Below, one piece after another: positions 1 to 12,689 of a stretch of DNA of 64,000 nt. Numbering within the stretch: the stretch's first letter is position 1; every line of letters starts with the position of its first letter. A program made the position numbers and the translations under genes. Source of the stretch: Prostheceraeus crozeri (taxonomy: Eukaryota; Platyhelminthes; Polycladida; Euryleptidae); NCBI GenBank assembly GCA_907163375.1, contig CAJQUW010016997.1:1-64000 (forward strand), read 5' to 3'. The notes beneath the pieces were generated by a model, which was not told the DNA's origin, did no database searches, and saw only the letters and a program-made list of their open reading frames with translations.

Positions 1-3000
1 TCCGTGAAATTTGATGAAAAATGTTTTGGTGAAGGTCCCAGGTCGAAATTCCACACTTTGGAAAATTTTCAAAATTTTACCCATACAAAGCCACTCTGAC
101 ACTTAGGATTTTTTCAGGTGAGCTCCAACCTAAAATCTTGTAACAGCTCTAACTTTTGAACGGCTGGTCCGATTGACTCGCAACAAAAAATGTCGTCGAG
201 CAGTTTTTTCTCCTCTTTCAAACGAGTAGCTGTAAGACAAAATCCGTCCACTAGAACCAAAGTTAGAAGATTGCTGTCGGGGGGGGGGGTCCGTGAAATT
301 TGATGAAAAATGTTTTGGTGAAGGTCCCAGGTCGAAATTCCACACTTTGGAAAATTTTCAAAATTTTACCCATACAAAGCCACTCTGACACTTAGGATTT
401 TTTCAGGTGAGCTCCAACCTAAAATCTTGTAACAGCTCTAACTTTTGAACGGCTGGTCCGATTGACTCGCAACAAAAAATGTCGTCGAGCAGTTTTTTCT
501 CCTCTTTCAAACGAGTAGCTGTAAGACAAAATCCGTCCACTAGAACCAAAATTAGAAGATTGCTGTCGGGGGGGGGGGGGTCCGTGAAATTTGATGAAAA
601 ATGTTTTGGTGAAGGTCCCAGGTCGAAATTCCACACTTTGGAAAATTTTCAAAATTTTACCCATACAAAGCCACTCTGACACTTAGGATTTTTTCAGGTG
701 AGCTCCAACCTAAAATCTTGTAACAGCTCTAACTTTTGAACGGCTGGTCCGATTGACTCGCAACAAAAAATGTCGTCGAGCAGTTTTTTCTCCTCTTTCA
801 AACGAGTAGCTGTAAGACAAAATCCGTCCACTAGAACCAAAATTAGAAGATTGCTGTCGGGGGGGGGGGGTCCGTGAAATTTGATGAAAAATGTTTTGGT
901 GAAGGTCCCAGGTCGAAATTCCACACTTTGGAAAATTTTCAAAATTTTACCCATACAAAGCCACTCTGACACTTAGGATTTTTTCAGGTGAGCTCCAACC
1001 TAAAATCTTGTAACAGCTCTAACTTTTGAACGGCTGGTCCGATTGACTCGCAACAAAAAATGTCGTCGAGCAGTTTTTTCTCCTCTTTCAAACGAGTAGC
1101 TGTAAGACAAAATCCGTCCACTAGAACCAAAATTAGAAGATTGCTGTCGGGGGGGGGGGGTCCGTGAAATTTGATGAAAAATGTTTTGGTGAAGGTCCCA
1201 GGTCGAAATTCCACACTTTGGAAAATTTTCAAAATTTTACCCATACAAAGCCACTCTGACACTTAGGATTTTTTCAGGTGAGCTCCAACCTAAAATCTTG
1301 TAACAGCTCTAACTTTTGAACGGCTGGTCCGATTGACTCGCAACAAAAAATGTCGTCGAGCAGTTTTTTCTCCTCTTTCAAACGAGTAGCTGTAAGACAA
1401 AATCCGTCCACTAGAACCAAAATTAGAAGATTGCTGTCGGGGGGGGGGGGTCCGTGAAATTTGATGAAAAATGTTTTGGTGAAGGTCCCAGGTCGAAATT
1501 CCACACTTTGGAAAATTTTCAAAATTTTACCCATACAAAGCCACTCTGACACTTAGGATTTTTTCAGGTGAGCTCCAACCTAAAATCTTGTAACAGCTCT
1601 AACTTTTGAACGGCTGGTCCGATTGACTCGCAACAAAAAATGTCGTCGAGCAGTTTTTTCTCCTCTTTCAAACGAGTAGCTGTAAGACAAAATCCGTCCA
1701 CTAGAACCAAAATTAGAAGATTGCTGTCGGGGGGGGGGGGGTCCGTGAAATTTGATGAAAAATGTTTTGGTGAAGGTCCCAGGTCGAAATTCCACACTTT
1801 GGAAAATTTTCAAAATTTTACCCATACAAAGCCACTCTGACACTTAGGATTTTTTCAGGTGAGCTCCAACCTAAAATCTTGTAACAGCTCTAACTTTTGA
1901 ACGGCTGGTCCGATTGACTCGCAACAAAAAATGTCGTCGAGCAGTTTTTTCTCCTCTTTCAAACGAGTAGCTGTAAGACAAAATCCGTCCACTAGAACCA
2001 AAATTAGAAGATTGCTGTCGGGGGGGGGGGGGTCCGTGAAATTTGATGAAAAATGTTTTGGTGAAGGTCCCAGGTCGAAATTCCACACTTTGGAAAATTT
2101 TCAAAATTTTACCCATACAAAGCCACTCTGACACTTAGGATTTTTTCAGGTGAGCTCCAACCTAAAATCTTGTAACAGCTCTAACTTTTGAACGGCTGGT
2201 CCGATTGACTCGCAACAAAAAATGTCGTCGAGCAGTTTTTTCTCCTCTTTCAAACGAGTAGCTGTAAGACAAAATCCGTCCACTAGAACCAAAATTAGAA
2301 GATTGCTGTCGGGGGGGGGGGGGTCCGTGAAATTTGATGAAAAATGTTTTGGTGAAGGTCCCAGGTCGAAATTCCACACTTTGGAAAATTTTCAAAATTT
2401 TACCCATACAAAGCCACTCTGACACTTAGGATTTTTTCAGGTGAGCTCCAACCTAAAATCTTGTAACAGCTCTAACTTTTGAACGGCTGGTCCGATTGAC
2501 TCGCAACAAAAAATGTCGTCGAGCAGTTTTTTCTCCTCTTTCAAACGAGTAGCTGTAAGACAAAATCCGTCCACTAGAACCAAAATTAGAAGATTGCTGT
2601 CGGGGGGGGGGGGTCCGTGAAATTTGATGAAAAATGTTTTGGTGAAGGTCCCAGGTCGAAATTCCACACTTTGGAAAATTTTCAAAATTTTACCCATACA
2701 AAGCCACTCTGACACTTAGGATTTTTTCAGGTGAGCTCCAACCTAAAATCTTGTAACAGCTCTAACTTTTGAACGGCTGGTCCGATTGACTCGCAACAAA
2801 AAATGTCGTCGAGCAGTTTTTTCTCCTCTTTCAAACGAGTAGCTGTAAGACAAAATCCGTCCACTAGAACCAAAATTAGAAGATTGCTGTCGGGGGGGGG
2901 GGTCCGTGAAATTTGATGAAAAATGTTTTGGTGAAGGTCCCAGGTCGAAATTCCACACTTTGGAAAATTTTCAAAATTTTACCCATACAAAGCCACTCTG

Positions 3001-6000
3001 ACACTTAGGATTTTTTCAGGTGAGCTCCAACCTAAAATCTTGTAACAGCTCTAACTTTTGAACGGCTGGTCCGATTGACTCGCAACAAAAAATGTCGTCG
3101 AGCAGTTTTTTCTCCTCTTTCAAACGAGTAGCTGTAAGACAAAATCCGTCCACTAGAACCAAAATTAGAAGATTGCTGTCGGGGGGGGGGGGTCCGTGAA
3201 ATTTGATGAAAAATGTTTTGGTGAAGGTCCCAGGTCGAAATTCCACACTTTGGAAAATTTTCAAAATTTTACCCATACAAAGCCACTCTGACACTTAGGA
3301 TTTTTTCAGGTGAGCTCCAACCTAAAATCTTGTAACAGCTCTAACTTTTGAACGGCTGGTCCGATTGACTCGCAACAAAAAATGTCGTCGAGCAGTTTTT
3401 TCTCCTCTTTCAAACGAGTAGCTGTAAGACAAAATCCGTCCACTAGAACCAAAATTAGAAGATTGCTGTCGGGGGGGGGGGGTCCGTGAAATTTGATGAA
3501 AAATGTTTTGGTGAAGGTCCCAGGTCGAAATTCCACACTTTGGAAAATTTTCAAAATTTTACCCATACAAAGCCACTCTGACACTTAGGATTTTTTCAGG
3601 TGAGCTCCAACCTAAAATCTTGTAACAGCTCTAACTTTTGAACGGCTGGTCCGATTGACTCGCAACAAAAAATGTCGTCGAGCAGTTTTTTCTCCTCTTT
3701 CAAACGAGTAGCTGTAAGACAAAATCCGTCCACTAGAACCAAAATTAGAAGATTGCTGTCGGGGGGGGGGGTCCGTGAAATTTGATGAAAAATGTTTTGG
3801 TGAAGGTCCCAGGTCGAAATTCCACACTTTGGAAAATTTTCAAAATTTTACCCATACAAAGCCACTCTGACACTTAGGATTTTTTCAGGTGAGCTCCAAC
3901 CTAAAATCTTGTAACAGCTCTAACTTTTGAACGGCTGGTCCGATTGACTCGCAACAAAAAATGTCGTCGAGCAGTTTTTTCTCCTCTTTCAAACGAGTAG
4001 CTGTAAGACAAAATCCGTCCACTAGAACCAAAATTAGAAGATTGCTGTCGGGGGGGGGGGTCCGTGAAATTTGATGAAAAATGTTTTGGTGAAGGTCCCA
4101 GGTCGAAATTCCACACTTTGGAAAATTTTCAAAATTTTACCCATACAAAGCCACTCTGACACTTAGGATTTTTTCAGGTGAGCTCCAACCTAAAATCTTG
4201 TAACAGCTCTAACTTTTGAACGGCTGGTCCGATTGACTCGCAACAAAAAATGTCGTCGAGCAGTTTTTTCTCCTCTTTCAAACGAGTAGCTGTAAGACAA
4301 AATCCGTCCACTAGAACCAAAATTAGAAGATTGCTGTCGGGGGGGGGGGGTCCGTGAAATTTGATGAAAAATGTTTTGGTGAAGGTCCCAGGTCGAAATT
4401 CCACACTTTGGAAAATTTTCAAAATTTTACCCATACAAAGCCACTCTGACACTTAGGATTTTTTCAGGTGAGCTCCAACCTAAAATCTTGTAACAGCTCT
4501 AACTTTTGAACGGCTGGTCCGATTGACTCGCAACAAAAAATGTCGTCGAGCAGTTTTTTCTCCTCTTTCAAACGAGTAGCTGTAAGACAAAATCCGTCCA
4601 CTAGAACCAAAATTAGAAGATTGCTGTCGGGGGGGGGGGGTCCGTGAAATTTGATGAAAAATGTTTTGGTGAAGGTCCCAGGTCGAAATTCCACACTTTG
4701 GAAAATTTTCAAAATTTTACCCATACAAAGCCACTCTGACACTTAGGATTTTTTCAGGTGAGCTCCAACCTAAAATCTTGTAACAGCTCTAACTTTTGAA
4801 CGGCTGGTCCGATTGACTCGCAACAAAAAATGTCGTCGAGCAGTTTTTTCTCCTCTTTCAAACGAGTAGCTGTAAGACAAAATCCGTCCACTAGAACCAA
4901 AATTAGAAGATTGCTGTCGGGGGGGGGGGGTCCGTGAAATTTGATGAAAAATGTTTTGGTGAAGGTCCCAGGTCGAAATTCCACACTTTGGAAAATTTTC
5001 AAAATTTTACCCATACAAAGCCACTCTGACACTTAGGATTTTTTCAGGTGAGCTCCAACCTAAAATCTTGTAACAGCTCTAACTTTTGAACGGCTGGTCC
5101 GATTGACTCGCAACAAAAAATGTCGTCGAGCAGTTTTTTCTCCTCTTTCAAACGAGTAGCTGTAAGACAAAATCCGTCCACTAGAACCAAAATTAGAAGA
5201 TTGCTGTCGGGGGGGGGGGGTCCGTGAAATTTGATGAAAAATGTTTTGGTGAAGGTCCCAGGTCGAAATTCCACACTTTGGAAAATTTTCAAAATTTTAC
5301 CCATACAAAGCCACTCTGACACTTAGGATTTTTTCAGGTGAGCTCCAACCTAAAATCTTGTAACAGCTCTAACTTTTGAACGGCTGGTCCGATTGACTCG
5401 CAACAAAAAATGTCGTCGAGCAGTTTTTTCTCCTCTTTCAAACGAGTAGCTGTAAGACAAAATCCGTCCACTAGAACCAAAATTAGAAGATTGCTGTCGG
5501 GGGGGGGGGGTCCGTGAAATTTGATGAAAAATGTTTTGGTGAAGGTCCCAGGTCGAAATTCCACACTTTGGAAAATTTTCAAAATTTTACCCATACAAAG
5601 CCACTCTGACACTTAGGATTTTTTCAGGTGAGCTCCAACCTAAAATCTTGTAACAGCTCTAACTTTTGAACGGCTGGTCCGATTGACTCGCAACAAAAAA
5701 TGTCGTCGAGCAGTTTTTTCTCCTCTTTCAAACGAGTAGCTGTAAGACAAAATCCGTCCACTAGAACCAAAATTAGAAGATTGCTGTCGGGGGGGGGGGG
5801 TCCGTGAAATTTGATGAAAAATGTTTTGGTGAAGGTCCCAGGTCGAAATTCCACACTTTGGAAAATTTTCAAAATTTTACCCATACAAAGCCACTCTGAC
5901 ACTTAGGATTTTTTCAGGTGAGCTCCAACCTAAAATCTTGTAACAGCTCTAACTTTTGAACGGCTGGTCCGATTGACTCGCAACAAAAAATGTCGTCGAG

Positions 6001-7753
6001 CAGTTTTTTCTCCTCTTTCAAACGAGTAGCTGTAAGACAAAATCCGTCCACTAGAACCAAAATTAGAAGATTGCTGTCGGGGGGGGGGGGTCCGTGAAAT
6101 TTGATGAAAAATGTTTTGGTGAAGGTCCCAGGTCGAAATTCCACACTTTGGAAAATTTTCAAAATTTTACCCATACAAAGCCACTCTGACACTTAGGATT
6201 TTTTCAGGTGAGCTCCAACCTAAAATCTTGTAACAGCTCTAACTTTTGAACGGCTGGTCCGATTGACTCGCAACAAAAAATGTCGTCGAGCAGTTTTTTC
6301 TCCTCTTTCAAACGAGTAGCTGTAAGACAAAATCCGTCCACTAGAACCAAAATTAGAAGATTGCTGTCGGGGGGGGGGGTCCGTGAAATTTGATGAAAAA
6401 TGTTTTGGTGAAGGTCCCAGGTCGAAATTCCACACTTTGGAAAATTTTCAAAATTTTACCCATACAAAGCCACTCTGACACTTAGGATTTTTTCAGGTGA
6501 GCTCCAACCTAAAATCTTGTAACAGCTCTAACTTTTGAACGGCTGGTCCGATTGACTCGCAACAAAAAATGTCGTCGAGCAGTTTTTTCTCCTCTTTCAA
6601 ACGAGTAGCTGTAAGACAAAATCCGTCCACTAGAACCAAAATTAGAAGATTGCTGTCGGGGGGGGGGGTCCGTGAAATTTGATGAAAAATGTTTTGGTGA
6701 AGGTCCCAGGTCGAAATTCCACACTTTGGAAAATTTTCAAAATTTTACCCATACAAAGCCACTCTGACACTTAGGATTTTTTCAGGTGAGCTCCAACCTA
6801 AAATCTTGTAACAGCTCTAACTTTTGAACGGCTGGTCCGATTGACTCGCAACAAAAAATGTCGTCGAGCAGTTTTTTCTCCTCTTTCAAACGAGTAGCTG
6901 TAAGACAAAATCCGTCCACTAGAACCAAAGTTAGAAGATTGCTGTCGGGGGGGGGGGGTCCGTGAAATTTGATGAAAAATGTTTTGGTGAAGGTCCCAGG
7001 TCGAAATTCCACACTTTGGAAAATTTTCAAAATTTTACCCATACAAAGCCACTCTGACACTTAGGATTTTTTCAGGTGAGCTCCAACCTAAAATCTTGTA
7101 ACAGCTCTAACTTTTGAACGGCTGGTCCGATTGACTCGCAACAAAAAATGTCGTCGAGCAGTTTTTTCTCCTCTTTCAAACGAGTAGCTGTAAGACAAAA
7201 TCCGTCCACTAGAACCAAAATTAGAAGATTGCTGTCGGGGGGGGGGGGTCCGTGAAATTTGATGAAAAATGTTTTGGTGAAGGTCCCAGGTCGAAATTCC
7301 ACACTTTGGAAAATTTTCAAAATTTTACCCATACAAAGCCACTCTGACACTTAGGATTTTTTCAGGTGAGCTCCAACCTAAAATCTTGTAACAGCTCTAA
7401 CTTTTGAACGGCTGGTCCGATTGACTCGCAACAAAAAATGTCGTCGAGCAGTTTTTTCTCCTCTTTCAAACGAGTAGCTGTAAGACAAAATCCGTCCACT
7501 AGAACCAAAATTAGAAGATTGCTGTCGGGGGGGGGGGGGTCCGTGAAATTTGATGAAAAATGTTTTGGTGAAGGTCCCAGGTCGAAATTCCACACTTTGG
7601 AAAATTTTCAAAATTTTACCCATACAAAGCCACTCTGACACTTAGGATTTTTTCAGGTGAGCTCCAACCTAAAATCTTGTAACAGCTCTAACTTTTGAAC
7701 GGCTGGTCCGATTGACTCGCAACAAAAAATGTCGTCGAGCAGTTTTTTCTCCT
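1..7753. repeat. Satellite array I: 26 full and 1 partial ~290 bp units with a poly-G tract
   Basis: Tandem head-to-tail array. Taking the base after each G run as the unit start, units begin at 1, 290, 581, 871, 1161, 1451, 1742, 2033, 2324, 2614, 2903, 3193, 3483, 3772, 4061, 4351, 4641, 4931, 5221, 5511, 5801, 6091, 6380, 6669, 6959, 7249 and 7540. The last unit stops at 7753, after about 214 bp. Unit length is 289, 290 or 291 bp, set only by an 11, 12 or 13 base G run; the other 278 bp look almost identical in all copies. The one substitution I see is A to G in the AAAATTAGAAG segment of the first unit and of the unit starting at 6669. Minus-strand frames of 71-92 codons recur but are broken by the G-run length changes, so I do not call them genes. 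Each unit also carries a TTTTTTCAG/GTGAGC motif resembling a recursive splice site. Confidence 0.98.
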
Positions 7754-9675
7754 ATATGCCTGGCACCTGAGCATTTTCACCTCTATCGGTGAATTCGACC
7801 TTTGCTACGCGAAAGATTCCTCTCTGATCCGACTTTATTTACGCTTGATGTTTCACTGAAAAATCGTTCCGGGACTTTTCTACGCAACGAACTTTTTCAC
7901 TACAATAGAAAAATGTTCGTCATTATGCTGACGTCATAACATCACACGGTGTCTCAAGGTCTCAAGCAGACTATTCGTTGCTGCGTGCGCAGTGAACGAT
8001 GGTAGGATGTTAGCTTTTGAGGATCGGCCGTCGGCAAATATAGCAATGAACTTCAATATAATACGCCGGCAGACGTATCATTGTTCAGTCTGATCCCATG
8101 CGAAGAGAAAGTGAGTACTTTAAGCGATGAATTCTATGCTGACTTAGCTCGTACTATCAAGGTAGCGTTTTAAGTATTCTTTCGGTAAAACTTAGTTACC
8201 AAATTATCTAATGAGGGGAGTTGAAAATTTGATAATATGTCACTTCTGATGATGGTCTTATGATGATGCTCATTATTGTCTACTAGTTTGGTAAAGTAAG
8301 AAACTCGCAAATTTTAAATACAGCCACATGCAGTCTCTTTCACTACTAAAATGGTTGGCTCAATTTTGCTGAAAGGGGTTGGTTGTATATTCCATGTAGT
8401 TTGTAGATTTGAAGCAAAATAAGTCTTTCGAAACTGATTTCATCTGCTAATATTTACCGTAGGTAACAAAACACTTCACGTGGTTAACGAGATCAACTGA
8501 ATAATGTGTACCTTAATAATACCTTTAATTAAGTATTAAGAGATTAAAGACAGATGATACCACTCTTACATTCATAAAGTATTATAACGAAGTAATGTAT
8601 GTTTAATAAATACAAGCGTTTATTTACGTACTTACATGCACCTACGATTGTACCTCTTCGTAAATTAGCGTGCTTGTACTGTTAAAGATGTTTTGCTTTT
8701 AATAGTTGAAGAAAGATATAGTAGACATTTATTAAAATCAGTACATTTATCTAAAATTTATATGATGTACATGTACATAAACTTTAATTTCAGTCTCCAT
8801 GTTATCAAGGCACGTAGAAAAATAACATTTTAATTTTGAAAGCATAAGTCTTTACTTTTTCCAGCATTTTCATCTGAATATTTTACACAATCATTTAGTG
8901 TATAAAACTGCTCGATGAATTTTGCTTAGAAAAGGATGCTGATTTCAACTTCCAAGTCAGTAGGTCAGGAAAAAATGTATAGTAATAGCACGTTGTCAAA
9001 AAGATCACCATTATATAGTTTTTCGACTATCAAACACTCGATATTAGAAAAAGTAGGTCCACGTTCTAAAATGAATATTCAGACCATCTCGCTTTATGAG
9101 CGATTAGATTAAAAGTTTCAACGTACTCTGATCTGATGCATATGTTCTAGTCGGTTCGGTTTTAGCCATTTAATGATCATGTATTTGAAGATCAATTTCA
9201 TCTCTTTAGTCTTTTAACCAAATTTGTTGAAATTGATTTAGATATTTAATGAGTATCATCAAAATAGGAAAAAAAGCACATTAATGTTATAGCATTGATA
9301 ACAATGTCAATGAATGAAGAAACGTCGGGTAGAAAAATGGATTGTATATTTTTATCTGTAAAGTGATTACACAAAAATAATTTCAATTAACTAATTAAGG
9401 AAAACAATTTGTTTAAATGCTGAATTAGCAGATATTTTAGCTTTGTTAGGACAACCATATGTATGCTCCATTTCTCGAGTAATCGCATCTAACGAACTAG
9501 TGTACAAAAATGTTGCAATAAAATATGCAGATGTGAATGCTCAAATCAATAATTACAATAATCAATTTGTATTAGATTAAAACGGCTTTACACGGGAGTT
9601 TCTTGGATCTTTCTACTCCTAGATAAATGTCGTTTATATCTCCCACATTTAGGATAAGGACACCAAATTAGATAA
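7754..9675. other. Unique AT-rich non-coding DNA flanking satellite I
   Basis: The satellite ends abruptly inside a unit. The first 350 bp are more GC-rich than what follows and hold a perfect TGACGTCA word (7929-7936) and a possible splice donor (GAGAAA/GTGAGT near 8110), which could mark a promoter and short first exon. I see no protein-coding frame. The rest is AT-rich with no repeat or gene I recognise. Confidence 0.5.
7929..7936. promoter_or_regulatory. Perfect CRE-like palindrome TGACGTCA
   Basis: Full CREB/ATF-type palindrome in a locally GC-richer stretch, about 180 bp upstream of a possible splice donor. A single 8 bp match can occur by chance; a second copy occurs at 33611-33618 inside an intron. 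Functional status is unknown. Confidence 0.25.
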
Positions 9676-9831
9676 GCGCATAGTAATAATAAAATCCAAG
9701 GCATAGATAATTTTCAACTTCGATATTTAGAAATCTATAAGTCTCCAGTAGAATGTAAACTAGTAGAAGCTATGTGGATTTGTAACCTACAACCTAGGTT
9801 GAATAGGAAGGAAGAGTTGGTGCGCTCGTGA
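9676..9831 (+). pseudogene. Relic of a GIY-YIG endonuclease / Penelope-like element C-terminus
   Basis: The frame from 9676 to the TGA at 9829-9831 is open and ends with residues reading KLVEAMWICNLQPRLNR. This matches the end of the GIY-YIG nuclease domain of Penelope-like and related retroelements, where a conserved Glu-Ala helix is followed by a Lys/Gln-Pro-x-Leu-Asn motif. A stop at 9673-9675 precedes it and I could not follow the reverse transcriptase upstream, so this is a short, decayed 3' fragment. The family assignment is from motif shape only. Confidence 0.5.
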
Positions 9832-11790
9832 TCAGATATCTTCGCATCTCCATTGTATCCTTACAATAGAATTGTATTATTTTGTATCGTTTGTATATTA
9901 TTGTATTATCGTTATATTTGTAAGTTATTGATAGCACTAATTCAATTTTAAATATTTACTGTATCAAACTAACAGTCCAGTCTATTCATAAAACCTCTTG
10001 ACGAAGGAGTACGAACTCTCAAAGTTTGAGTATTTTTAGTTAATTGTGACTTATCAGTATCAGGCCTAGTTGGAAGATAGATAATAAAATTATTTAGAAA
10101 TGTTAAGTTATCATTAAAAAGCTTTTGATAATATGAATTGTGACTCAAAGGATAACAATTTAGCGCGGTAATGTCAAGGGTTTATTAACAGTTTATAAGC
10201 TTACATAGGTTAATCTGGAGATAAATTGCGGGTGAAGTCCATCTGTAACAGATACGCGATGAGAGTTGCAGATCCCTCCATATCAGCACAATATAACCAC
10301 ATAATTGTTTATTTGTGTTCAATATTCAGATATTTTCCGGCGGGATGCAAAATCTTGAATTACCAACTAGTTGCTTAAGATTACATCGCGATGAAAAAGA
10401 AACAACTATAGCTTTAAAATGATAAAGCCATCTGTAAATAAAGATATGGGAAGAGCAATTAATAGACCTATACTACGGTATATGAGTCATAACATAACAA
10501 ACCTATTGATTTCTTCATGTAGGCCTATCATTTTGCATTTCACACTGCTATAAGCTCTATGTGATTATTGTTTCCATAATAAAGTATATCCTTTACAAAG
10601 AGTACACAAATTTCAAAGTGTGCCAGAACATAGGAATTGATTCATTCTTTGCATATATACATGTAGAAAGACAATGAAACAGCTAATCAGGACATCATTT
10701 TGTATCGTAGCCTTGTAAACTGATGCCCTAGCCCATTCATGTTGTCTACTAAAGTACCAGAAATTATTCCATATTTTAGCACAATTTTATTATACTTCAT
10801 TTTTTATTGAGTTATTTATTACTAATTCATAATTGAGTTAACAAAATTTATGAATGTTGACTAAATATGGTGTCGAGGTAACAAATACGGTATATGTGGA
10901 AAGAAGTAACAGTTGCTAATAGTTGATAAATGAACAATATAACCAATTAACAAATAAGCTTTGATCCCTAGTTATAGAGCCTACATGATGATCCGATTGT
11001 GTCCTCTTTCTGAAAAGTGCCCTTTTTGTAAGTTTGTTCCCCAGTAAAATTCTGTAAAGAAAAGCTCGGTAGCTAACCAAAGATTTTATTTATAAATTGC
11101 TTTGGATATTGATCGAGTTGGATCGCAATGCAGTAGTGATACTTAGAGCGCGTGAATGCATTCGTACGATTCAATTTCATTTTGAAAACGAAGACAACGT
11201 TGATTAAAACTTATGTTAGAGAACTTTCGCCTAACTACATCAATCTAATAAAACAACAGCTAGCCTATCTAATAGAGAATAAAACGAAGGAAATTTTAGG
11301 TTTACCACAGAAATTCAAACACAGATGTAAGCTGAATTTTATTGTAAAGTTAAAACTGTCAGCATATACTGTTATACCAATCTGTCGCGGAATATAAATA
11401 TTTTGACACCGAAGTAAATTCATAACCCCGAAAGTAGTAGGCTGAGGATCTACTGCCTGTTTGAGAACACAAGTAGGCCTACGGGCACTGGTATTCGAAT
11501 GATGTGAATTCGAATGTTCACAAGCTACATCGACGACGGCTGGTTGCATGCGCGTATCTCGCCCATCTTGAAAAGCGTTTTTGTGGATTATATAGTGTTA
11601 TCATGGTCTTATTTTGGACTGGTTTATATCACAAGAATCCTCGCACCTTTTCGCGTCGTTTGGTGTAATCCATTTCCACGTGGGACTTCGCTGTGACTGG
11701 ATATTCCCAAAATTGCTGTTTTCACAACCCTGTGCAAAGTGTTCATTGCAGATCTGTTGTGAACTATAGTCCACGCCATCTCACGCACTT
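9832..11790. other. AT-rich non-coding DNA, no gene seen
   Basis: Short open frames occur (for example 11152-11397 and 11514-11696), but none shows a recognisable domain, splice context or repeat structure. I see nothing else to annotate. Confidence 0.5.
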
Positions 11791-11879
11791 AGTTGCACAC
11801 AGAAAATCTGCATTAGCATACCACGAAGAGACCGTACGTGTTGACATAGTCTTCTGGCTGAGTCTGTAACCTGCAGCTG

Positions 11880-12679
11880 TTGGTGTTCCTGGTTCGATTC
11901 CCGCTTACCGATTACTTTTGGAGAAGGAGAATGACAGGCTTTAGAAAGCAAAGCGATGCTAACACCATGCAGTGTTTTTCCTGTACTGGGCTGATTGATG
12001 GGGACGCTTTATTTTGCAAATATTGTACAAAAGCCTTTCATTTGAAGAAAGAGTGCAGCAATGTTTCTGCCAATGTTGGCAAATTGGTTATTAGCTCTGA
12101 TCAATTGCATTACACTTGTGCGGATTGCACGAATATTGATTTCAAGGATTTCCTTTTGAGATTTTCTGTCATGGAAAAGGAGTTTGCTATCGTGAAGGAG
12201 CAATTTCAAAGCAACCTTGTGAACAACATAAGCAATATTGTCATTGACGCTTTGAGAGTCAATTGAAGGAGCAAAAGCGTGACTCTGTGATGGTCTTTGG
12301 AATTCCAGAGAATGATGAAAGTGATGTTTCGGATGAAGCTCATGATGATCAAAATTTGGCCGTGCTAATTACGGATTTGAATTTACCAAGCCCGAGGGTG
12401 CTCACCGCTCAAAGAATCGGTCGGAAAGGAACTAGACCGCGGCCGATGAGGGTTAAGTTTGCCTCTTTTAATGATAAACTAGAATGCTTGAGACGAGCAC
12501 GATCCTTGCGCAATTCTGCAAACCCAGTGCATCATCGCATTTTTATCAAGAATGACTTGACGAAGGCTCAACTTGAAGATGAGAAAGTGCTTCTTAGAGA
12601 ATTTAAAAGACGCAAGGATGAAGGAGAGAATGTTACAATCAGAAGAGGACAAATCGTCTCGAAATCGTTTCGAGACTGA
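11880..12679 (+). pseudogene. LINE ORF1: PHD-like zinc finger plus RRM-like segment (frameshifted)
   Basis: The first part (11931-12266) reads MTGFRKQSDANTMQCFSC and continues with paired cysteines (FCKYC), a histidine, and CADC: a PHD-type Cys4-His-Cys3 pattern seen at the start of ORF1 in many CR1-group LINEs. The second part (about 12247-12679, another frame) reads KEQKRDSVMVFGIPEND and later RIGRKGTRPRPMRVKF, the typical core of the LINE ORF1 RNA-binding (RRM/transposase_22-like) domain. A one-base shift near 12245 splits them: the downstream frame remains open through FESQLKEQKRDSV while the first frame stops at 12264-12266. ORF1 proteins bind LINE RNA and act as chaperones in the retrotransposition particle. 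This copy is broken. Confidence 0.75.
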
Positions 12680-12689
12680 CAAAAAGCTC

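Noticed and set aside
130-7641. Many 66-92 codon frames on both strands within satellite I
   Set aside because: They are the same repeat read again and again; the G-run length changes switch frame between units, and no start context or splice site supports a protein.
11152-11696. Short open frames as possible genes
   Set aside because: No domain, no repeat relation, no splice context; length is within chance for AT-rich DNA.
11862-11905. GGTTCGATTCCCGC as a tRNA B box
   Set aside because: No matching A box or cloverleaf around it; it lies in the LINE 5' region.
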